Part shown: one piece after another, positions 56,102 to 64,000 of the stretch | Layout of the letters: every line of letters starts with the position of its first letter | How positions within the stretch are numbered: the first letter of the stretch is position 1 | NCBI GenBank assembly: GCA_024364735.1 | Contig: JAGFNQ010002612.1 | Location: 660,533 to 724,532, forward strand | DNA length: 64,000 bases | Direction: 5' to 3' | Origin: Boesenbergia rotunda | Taxonomy: Eukaryota; Streptophyta; Magnoliopsida; Zingiberales; Zingiberaceae | Position numbers and translations under genes: made by a program | Notes under the pieces: generated by a model | The model's database searches: none | What the model saw: the letters and a program-made list of their open reading frames with translations, nothing else | What the model was told of the DNA's origin: nothing

Positions 56102-56652
56102 TAGAGCTGTCAATCTGGGTTGGGCCCGTCGGGTTGGCCCGCCCCGCCAATCAATTTAAGCGGGTTGGGTTAGAATTTAAGCAACCCAAGTCCACCGCGG
56201 GCCAACCCGCCTAGGCCCGCGACCCGCACGGGTCGGCCCGCGACGGGCTTGGGTTGGCCCGCGGGTTGAGAATCACATATTAGTTAAGTTTTATGACAAT
56301 TTATTATCTTTCTTTGTTATTATTTTGAAATAAAAAATAATATTTTTCATCACATGAGTACTCGTTTGTATCCATTTATATTTAAAAAATATATTTCTTA
56401 ATATATTTGATTGATGAAATCTAAATATATGATTTTTTTTAATTTTTAAAAATAATTTGATGGGCCCGCGGGTTGGCCCGCCTAACCCACGACCCGCTTT
56501 GGATTGGGTTGGGTTGGGGATTTTCCAACCCGCCTAGATGACGGGTCGACCCGCCCCGCCCCGCCCCGCCAAATGGTCGGCCCGCCATTGGCTGCCCCGC
56601 CCCGCCATGGGCCGACCCGCCCCGCCACGGATTGACCCGTTTGACAGCTCTA
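56102..56652. mobile_element. hAT-type MITE, intact, GC-rich ends
   Basis: Terminal inverted repeats TAGAGCTGTCAA / TTGACAGCTCTA with an 8 bp target duplication GAGTCACC (56094-56101 and 56653-56660). Near both ends the sequence is filled with GGGTTGGCCCGCC-like words in opposite orientations. The centre is AT-rich. No coding capacity; open frames over the GC-rich parts are not genes. Confidence 0.93.
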
Positions 56653-56660
56653 GAGTCACC

Positions 56661-57908
56661 CATCATTATGAAGGATTCCATCTGAGACTTCCATATTTTG
56701 AAATAGTCCATTTCAGATGGTGGAAGTTCATGGATGCTTCGCCGCAATATCTTTTTGTGCATCATTTTTCTTGCACAACATAAATTCAAAGAAAGATTCT
56801 AAGACATTGTGTTGGGATAAGTAGAGTCGAAGGAATAATAATTAATAAAATAAAATATTGCAACGAAAAAGAAATAAAATGTTTGACACATAAATCAAAC
56901 TCTCCTTGCTTTGATACCAATTATATGATAGATGCATATGAGAAAGGGAGGATGAATCATATGTAATTTAAAATTTTTCTTTTTCTTTTTCTTTTCTTTT
57001 AAAAATAAGTGCACAATGAAAAAATAACTAAGTACAAAGAAAACAATGGCAATATGCAAGTTAGTTTTACTTTATTTGAAGCCTTCATGACTCATATTCC
57101 AAGACCCAGACCTTTCAGATTTTTCTCGATGGGTAATCCACTAAGATTCTCTTCCGGGAAACCTCTAAAAGAGCAAACGAATATAAAAATAAGGAAAATG
57201 TAACACCCTATACTTTCATATGCAAATAATAAATAAGAAATCAACACTTAAATTTTACCGACACTTTGTAATTGAAGATTGTAGTTCGAGGTCGGTGTCT
57301 TAGAGTCATAGTACAGTTGCACAAAGACAGTATAGCAGAATCAACTTGGAAGATTATAAATAAGTGTATTTGAAATAACTGGTCAAATACTACTTATATA
57401 AGACATCCGGGGTGCCTCAAATTGACCTAGGGTGTCTCCAAAGGTCCTTATCCGATGCACCATGTGTTATCCCTTCTTTGGGATAAAATTTCCAATCCGA
57501 GACATCTCTAATCTACTATTCAACAAAGCAATCTTTAGAAGGTCATAATTTTTTATTTCAAATTCGAAATCAGGTTGTGACGCATGCAGAATTCGATGAT
57601 CTACGTATGACTCTATAATATAAAAGAAAGATATATGTATGAATAGTTTATATATATATTTATGAGTTAGACCATGTTTTACCAAGACTAGGATCTAGTC
57701 TTAATCTCTACTTAGATTTCCAAAATGAACCTATGTTGGACTAGCGCCTACAATCTCACTGGGACTCATCCTCATTGGATCTCTCCTCTAATGCTTACCT
57801 CCACTTACTATTTGCATACTCACTTGACTCTAATCTCTTGCTCCACCAGGTCTTTCTGTTAGATGTCTTATCTAGACATTAGTCAGTTGTCAGGTCCAGC
57901 ATACCAAA
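56661..57908. other. Mixed DNA with retroelement traces, no gene seen
   Basis: TGGTATCAAAGC on the minus strand (56920-56909) looks like a mutated tRNA-iMet primer site. Other parts are AT-rich and unassigned. Confidence 0.4.
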
Positions 57909-58229
57909 TTGAACATCTTGCCAGATATCAACCTATCTAGTCCTCCCGAAAGTTATCAGGTCCTCCAAAATGATGGAGACAAAGGAAGTGAACAAGTTGC
58001 CCAACAAGTTAACGATACGGATCATGCTCAACCCACTCTTGAAGATGTTGGTGATCCATTATGCATCAAAGGAGGCCCAATTACAAGGGCTAAGGCTAAA
58101 AAGATGAAAGAAGCACTTAATGTGCTAATTGAAGATGTGAAAGCCAAAGCGACCATTGAAGAAGGTTTGACCAAGAGCAAGTCTTACGGCTTAGTCAACC
58201 TAATTCAAGCCTTAGATGGACTTAACTAG
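57909..58229 (+). pseudogene. C-terminal end of a gypsy polyprotein
   Basis: An open stretch with no usable initiator ends GPITRAKAKKMKEALNVLIE followed by about 30 more residues. GPxTRA-x-AKK-x-KEAL is the usual C-terminal end of gypsy pol. It stops at 58229, just before the LTR at about 58230-58732, so it is the tail of an element whose 3' LTR is that LTR. Confidence 0.65.
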
Positions 58230-58732
58230 TATCCTTAGTCTCTTGTCTATGTAAGAAGACTATGTTAATTTTGTGGGTTCAATTTAGGCTTAATTTCTAG
58301 CTTTATTTGGGTTGTAATGGTGCCAAGAGCTCGATAGGCCTATGTAGTCTATATAGGCCTCTACTAAATGGGCTTCCTTTTGGCCTTTTAGGGTTTTTAG
58401 GTCACCCTATAGCTATAAATATAGGGGGTGGCGGCCACAACATGTAACTTTTGGCTTATTCAATCTATTACATGGTGAGGCTCTCACTTGTTGGTTCTTC
58501 ATTGAACTAGAACTTATCAAGGCATCCCCTTATGGCGTTCAAGACTTATCAACCTCCTTCCCAAGGTTGTGGCGTCTATCTTCTTCTTCTTCTATACCAA
58601 GGTTCGTGCTTCCTTAAGCATTGGGTCGAGGTTTCTTTCTTCCATTCTCCATCTTTTCGATTTAGGCTATCTTTCTCCCTTTCTTCCATTTGTTGTGTGT
58701 TCTTGAGATTTCTTCTCATTGGGTTCGCATCA
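58230..58732 (+). repeat. Gypsy LTR shared by two elements
   Basis: TATAAATA at 58414-58421 and the end GCATCA at 58732, followed by a primer site, define U3 and the right boundary. The left boundary is not fixed. It is preceded by pol C-terminal sequence and followed by a complete leader and gag, so it serves as 3' LTR of one copy and 5' LTR of the next. Confidence 0.6.
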
Positions 58733-58852
58733 TTTGGTATCAGAGCCTTGGTTTCTCTAAATCGATTTGGTTATCCTTTTCTTTGTGTTCTTGAGTTTCT
58801 ATCGTATTTTTGTTTCTTTTCTTTTGCTTAGCAAGCCTTACTTGCTTTGTTG

Positions 58853-59420
58853 CTCAAAAAAAAAAGAGGAGGAAAAAAAAAATTCGGCCAAAAAAAAAGA
58901 AAAAAAAGAAGAAGCAAAGCAAGGAAGGAAGAAAGAAAAAAAAAGAAGAAAGGCCAAAACAAAAAAAAAAGAAGCAAAAGAGGCTGAAAAAAAAAAGAAG
59001 GAAGTAGAGCCTTTGTTTGCAAATTATTTTTCTCATTTCCTTTCAAGTATTCTCATTTCATTTCAAGTTAGCCTAGATTAAGTTCTGGCAACTTTAATTT
59101 CAGCTCTTATTTCAAGTATTCTCATTTCATTTCAAGTTAGCCTAGATTAAGTTCTGGCAACTTAATTTCAGCTCTTATTTCAAGTATTCTCATTTCATTT
59201 CAAGTTAGCCAAGATTCAATTCTGGCAGCCTAGATTAAGTTCTGGCAACTTTCCTTTCAGCTCTTATTTCAAGTACTTTCATTTTCCTTTAAGTTGCCTA
59301 GATTCAATTCTGGCAGCCTAGATTAAGTTCTGACAACTTTCTTTTTAGCTCTTTAATTCACGTTTTGCTATCTTTCATTTCCGCATTGTCCTCAATTTTG
59401 CCTAGATTCAATTCTGGCAA
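58853..59420 (+). repeat. A-rich tract and ~69 bp tandem repeats in the gypsy leader
   Basis: 58853-59010 is A/AAG-rich and gives Lys-rich open frames that are not genes. From 59051 a 68-69 base unit (TTCAAGTTAGCCTAGATTAA) occurs at 59051, 59120 and, in longer diverged form, 59188 and about 59277, with TTCTGGCA words throughout. Confidence 0.8.
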
Positions 59421-59618
59421 ATTTCCTTTCAGCACTTATTTCAAGTTTTCAATTCTGCAATTTGCACTTTTATCTTGAATTCCTATCTTTATCCTAACAC
59501 CCTTGGGAATTTTGATAGTCCACGAACGCTTACAAGGTATTTGCTTCAATTCCAAGTTCATGTTCTTTTAAGAGCTAACATTCGTGAGTTAGAGTGTTTA
59601 AGTGAAACAGGTTATTCA

Positions 59619-62600
59619 ATGGCGACAAGTGGAGAAGATGCAAGACCTAGAGAATCCCTTGATCAACGTGCTTTGAGACAACACTTGGAACGCATGGAAA
59701 TTCGTTTTAGTCAGATTATGGACAGATTAGAGAAACAAGATGCTGTAATTGCCGGATTGCGACATAGCCAAGGTGGTAGAGTTCCTTCACGCAGTGCTAG
59801 AACATATAACCGTGGTGACCATGATGATGAGGATGATGTATCTGAGGACATTGATGATAGAGCTTCAAGTGGCAGATCGGATCATGCTCGAGTTGGTGGT
59901 AGAAGAGGAAGGATGAATGATCATGTGGATAGAAACTTGGGAAATATGAAGATGAGGATTCCTTCATTTCAAGGCAAAAGTGATCCTGAAGTTTATCTAG
60001 AATGGGAAAAGAAAGTGGAATTAGTATTTGATTGTCACAACTATTCTGAAGAGAAGAAGGTAAAACTCGCTGTCGTTGAATTTGTTGATTATGCAATTAT
60101 TTGGTGGGATCAAATTATTCTAAGCAGGAGAAGAAACAAAGAGAGACCCATTGGTAGTTGGGAGGAGATGAAGACTATTATGAGAAAGAGATTCATTCCA
60201 ACACATTACTATCGGGATTTGTATCAACGGTTACAAGGTCTCACACAAGGATCCAAGACTGTGGAGGAATACCACAAAGAGATGAAAATTGTCATGATTC
60301 GAGCCAATGTGGAGGAGGACCGAGAAGCAACCATGGCACGATTTTTACAAGGTTTAAATCAAGAAATTGCAAATGTAGTGGAGTTGCAACATTATGTGGA
60401 GCTTGAAGACATGGTGCATATGTCCATGAAAGTTGAAAGACAACTCAAAAAGAAGGGATCGAACAAGCATGGGGGGCAAAGTTCTCATTCGTCAACTTGG
60501 AAATCTAGTTGGAACAAAAGAGATGATAAAGTTGAATCAAAGAAAAAACCCGATTTTTCAAAGAATAAAGATGCAAGCTCTCCATTGGTCAAGGGAAAGG
60601 AACCCCTCCAACCTTCAAGAAATAGAGATATTGAATGCTTTAAGTGCTTGGGAAGGGGACATATCGCATCACAATGCCCAAATAAAAGAATTATGATTTT
60701 GAAAGACAATGGTGATATCGAGACTGAAAGTGAGTCCGAAGATGATAGTGTATTGCCCACATTATTGGAAAGTGAAGAAGAGTATCCTGTTGAAGGTGAA
60801 GCCCTTGTCACTAGGCGTGCTCTAAATGTGCAAGTGAAAGAAGATAATGAAGAACAAAGAGACAACATATTTCATACCCGTTGCCACATCAAAGACAAGG
60901 TATGTAGTATGATTATAGATGGGGGAAGTTGCACTAATGTAGCTAGTACTATTTTGGTTGAGAAATTATGCTTACCTACCACTAAGCATCCTAGACCTTA
61001 CAAACTACAATGGTTAAATGATTGCGGGGAAGTCAAGGTCAACAAGCAAGTGTTGGTTTCATTTTCCATTGGTAGATATCAAGATGAGATACTTTGTGAC
61101 GTAGTGCCAATGCATGCAAGTCATTTACTTTTAGGTAGACCATGACAATTTGATAGGAAGGTCATGCATGATGGGTTTAAAAATAAGTATTCTTTTATGA
61201 TGCATGGTAAACATGTAACTCTTGTACCATTGACTCCTAAACAAGTATATGAAGATCAATTGAGGATCAAAAATGAGAGTGAAAAAAGAAAAGAGTGTGA
61301 GAAAAAAGAAAAAGAATGGAAAAGAAAAAGAGTGTGAGAAAAGAAAAGGTGAGGATGAGATGAGTGGAAAAAAGAATGAAAGAGGAAAAGAAATTCAAGA
61401 GCAAGAGAGTAAAAAAGGGAGTTTTTATGCAAAAGAAAGAGAGGTTAAGAGAGCGTTTTATGTTTCACAGCCAATGATTGTACTTTTGTACAAGGAGGCC
61501 GATTTTAACACTAACGATCTTAACCCTACTTTGCCTAGTGTTGTTAAATCTCTTTTGCAGGAATTTGATGATGTATTTCCTGATGAGGTTCCTAATGGAT
61601 TGCCACCACTTAGAGGAATAGAGCACCAAATTGATTTCATCCCCGGAGCCACAATTCCTAACCGGCCAGCCTATAGGTGTAACCCTGCTGAGATAAAAGA
61701 ACTTCAAAGGCAAGTTGAAGAGCTGATGAGAAAAGGGTATGTCCGAGAAAGTTTGAGTCCATGTGCCGTCCTCGTTTTGCTAGTACCTAAGAAGGATGGA
61801 ACATGGAGAATGTGCGTTGATTGTAGAGCTATCAACAAGATTACGGTAAAGTATCGTCATCCTATTCCTAGATTAGAAGATATGCTAGATGAACTATACG
61901 GCTCTTGCATTTTCTCTAAAATTGATTTGAAGTCGGGCTATCATCAAATTCGCATGCGTGAGGGAGACGAATGGAAAACTGCATTTAAGACAAGGTATGG
62001 TTTGTATGAATGGTTAGTAATGTCATTTGGGCTTACTAATGCACCTAGTACTTTCATGAGGTTAGTGAACCATATTTTGCGTGCTTTTATTGGAAATTTT
62101 GTTGTAGTATATTTTGATGATATTTTGATTTATAGCAAAAATTTAGAGGAGCATCTACAACATTTACAAAATGTTCTAATTGTTTTGCGAAATGAAAAGT
62201 TGTATGCTAACCTTCAAAAATATTCTTTTTGCACTAATCAAATTGAGTTTCTTGGTTATATTGTTAGTGCTAAGGGAATAGCAGTTGATGAGAAGAAGGT
62301 TAAGGCTATTCGTGAATGGCCAACACCAAAAACAATAACTGAGGTACGTAGCTTCCATGGTTTGGCAAGTTTCTACAGAAGGTTTGTCAAGAATTTTAGC
62401 ACTTTAGCCGCACCCTTGACTGAAATTGTTAAAAAGAATGTTGGATTTCATTGGAATATTGAACAGGATTTAGCCTTCAACTCACTTAAGGAGAAATTAA
62501 GTTATGCACCTTTACTTGCGTTACCTAACTTTGCTAAAACTTTTGAAATTGAGTGTGATGCATCAGGAATAGGTATTGGAGCTGTGCTAATACAAGAAGG

Positions 62601-63990
62601 TCAACCCCTTGCTTATTTTAGTGAGAAATTGAGTGGAGCAGCTTTGAACTATCCCACTTATGACAAAGAGATGTATGCTTTGGTGAGGGCTTTAGAGACT
62701 TGGCAGCACTACTTGTGGCCCAAAGAGTTTGTCATTCACACTGATCATGAATCATTGAAGCACTTGAAGAGCCAAAGTAAGTTGAATCGACGTCATGCGA
62801 AATGGGTGGAGTTCATTGAATCATTTCCTTATGTGATCAAGTATAAACGAGGTATGGAAAATAATGTTGCAGATGCTTTATCTCGAAGGTATACCTTGCT
62901 CTCTACTTTGAACACTAAATTGTTAGGATTTGAATACATTAAAGATCTATATTCTAAAGATCCTGACTTTGGAAATGTATTTGAAGTCTGTGAGCATGCT
63001 GCATTTGGGAAGTTTTATAGGCATGAGGGATTTCTATTTCGAGTTAATCGGTTATGTGTGCCTAACTGTTCATTGAGGGACTTATTAGTCAAAGAAGCCC
63101 ATGGTGGGGGGCTAATGGGACATTTTGGAGTGAGAAAAACACTAGATGTTTTGTTGGAGCATTTCTTTTGGCCACATATGAAAGGAGATGTTGTAAAATT
63201 TTGTGAGAAGTGTATCACATGTAGGCAAGCAAAATCTAAATCTTACCTCATGGGTTGTATACACCTCTACCAATTCCTAGTGAACCTTGGGTTAAAACGA
63301 GGTATGGATTCTATTTTTGTGGTCGTAGACAGATTTTCTAAAATGGCTCATTTTATTCCTTGTAGGAAAACAGATGATGCTAACCATATTGCTGATCTCT
63401 TTTTTAGGGACATTGTACGACTTCATGGAGTGCCGAAAAGTATAGTTTCAGATCGTGATGCAAAGTTTCTAAGCTACTTTTGGAAGACACTATGGGGCAA
63501 GTTGGGAACAAAGTTGTTTTTTCTACAACGTGTCATCCACAAACAGATGGACAAACTGAGGTAGTAAATCGAACCTTAGCTACTTTATTAAGAGCTATCA
63601 TTCAAAAGAATTTAAAAGGTTGGGAAGATTGTTTACCACATGTTGAATTTGCATATAATAGATCTATACATTCTGCTACTAAGTGTTCACCTTTTGAAGT
63701 GGTATATGGTTTCAATCCGCTAACTCCTTTGGATTTATCACCTTTGCCTATCTCTGAGCATGCTAGTTTGGATGGTACAAGAAAGCTGAATTTGTGAAGC
63801 AAATGCACGAGAAAGTAAGGATGCAAATTGAAAAGAAGACGGAACAATATGCTACGTAAGCCAACAAGGGACGAAAGAAAATAATCTTTGAACCCGGTGA
63901 TTGGGTTTGGGTTCATATGAGAAAGGAGAGATTTCCGGCTAAACGTCGTACTAAGTTGCATCCAAGAGGAGATGGACCATTTCAAGTCGT
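59619..63990 (+). pseudogene. Chromovirus gag-pol, broken by several frameshifts
   Basis: Gag starts at ATG 59619 (MATSGEDAR). A CCHC knuckle lies at 60636-60677 and the protease Asp (IIDGGSC) at 60918. A TGA at 61143 replaces the Trp of GRPWQFDR. A frameshift near 61270 leads into a Lys/Glu-rich linker and RT (YFDD at 62110-62121), then RNase H (CDASG, TDHESLKHL) and the integrase zinc-binding region (about 63090-63230). The segment with the first catalytic Asp of integrase is deleted near 63293 and flanked by out-of-frame sequence; the second Asp (VSDRDAKF) remains. Further shifts occur near 63515 and 63785, and a TAA near 63857. The frame continues past the window with GPFQVVVRI. Not functional. 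Confidence 0.88.
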
Positions 63991-64000
63991 GGTGCGAATC

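Larger units (their letters stand above)
58733..64000 (+). mobile_element. Ty3/gypsy chromovirus-type element, 5' part, runs off the window
   Basis: Primer site TGGTATCAGAGCC at 58735-58747, a long leader with A-rich and tandem-repeat parts, then gag-pol to the window end. Protease with DGGS, the YFDD-type RT and the Lys/Glu-rich linker before RT are features of plant chromoviruses of the CRM/Reina kind; the chromodomain that would decide lies beyond 64000. Many frameshifts and stops. Confidence 0.8.

Noticed and set aside
58767..59081. Lys/Glu-rich open frame after the chromovirus LTR
   Set aside because: It is an A-rich leader tract lying before the true gag start at 59619.

Overview
The window is plant nuclear DNA, very probably from a monocot. 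It shows plant-type split genes (an R2R3-MYB with the classic 133 bp and 130 bp first two exons), a GC-rich intronless receptor-like kinase of the type common in commelinid monocots, and a dense, nested load of plant transposable elements. No species can be fixed from the sequence alone; a Zingiberales-like genome is only a guess.

Only three loci look like working host genes: an At5g20050-like receptor kinase (14790-16268, minus), a subgroup-2-like R2R3-MYB regulator (34139-35002, minus) and a Mediator subunit 26-like gene (53878-54914, plus). A short, broken J-domain/GPALPP-type gene fragment lies near 47.3-47.5 kb. They form no operon or pathway; each is an island between transposons.

Layout: 1-86 is the tail of an LTR. 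1559-9771 is a complete Ty1/copia (SIRE/Maximus-like) element with TSD TAATC; its protease and integrase are gone and a U3-like promoter segment sits in their place. 9.8-14.12 kb is the right part of a CACTA (En/Spm) element with a transposase pseudogene, a ~430 bp tandem array and palindromic subterminal repeats. After the kinase come a SINE, a 19-G run and an LTR-like sequence split by a 3350 bp CACTA element (18143-21492, TSD TAC). 22143-32879 is a near-intact Ty3/gypsy Tat-lineage element with dual RNase H and a spliced antisense gene that has its own TATA box. Then follow two SINEs in series, a hAT MITE (TSD GTTGGGAA) and the MYB gene.

35.7-36.3 kb holds foldback MITEs set into (TA)n. 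37.5-38.9 kb is a retroelement remnant. 39120-42964 is a Mutator-like element with ~700 bp terminal inverted repeats, a 9 bp A-only duplication and a 10-copy 158 bp hairpin satellite. 43323-43776 is a small CACTA (TSD AAT), 45117-46814 a PIF/Harbinger-type element (TSD TTA) filled with purine-rich repeats, and 46817-47184 a second hAT-like copy. 47.5-53.1 kb is a mosaic of decayed gypsy and copia pieces, followed by the Mediator-like gene and another hAT MITE (56102-56652, TSD GAGTCACC). The last 6 kb is a decayed gypsy chromovirus running off the window, whose 5' LTR is preceded directly by the pol end of another copy.

Feature boundaries come from reading direct and inverted repeats by eye. 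Lineage names rest on recognised motifs, not on searches.
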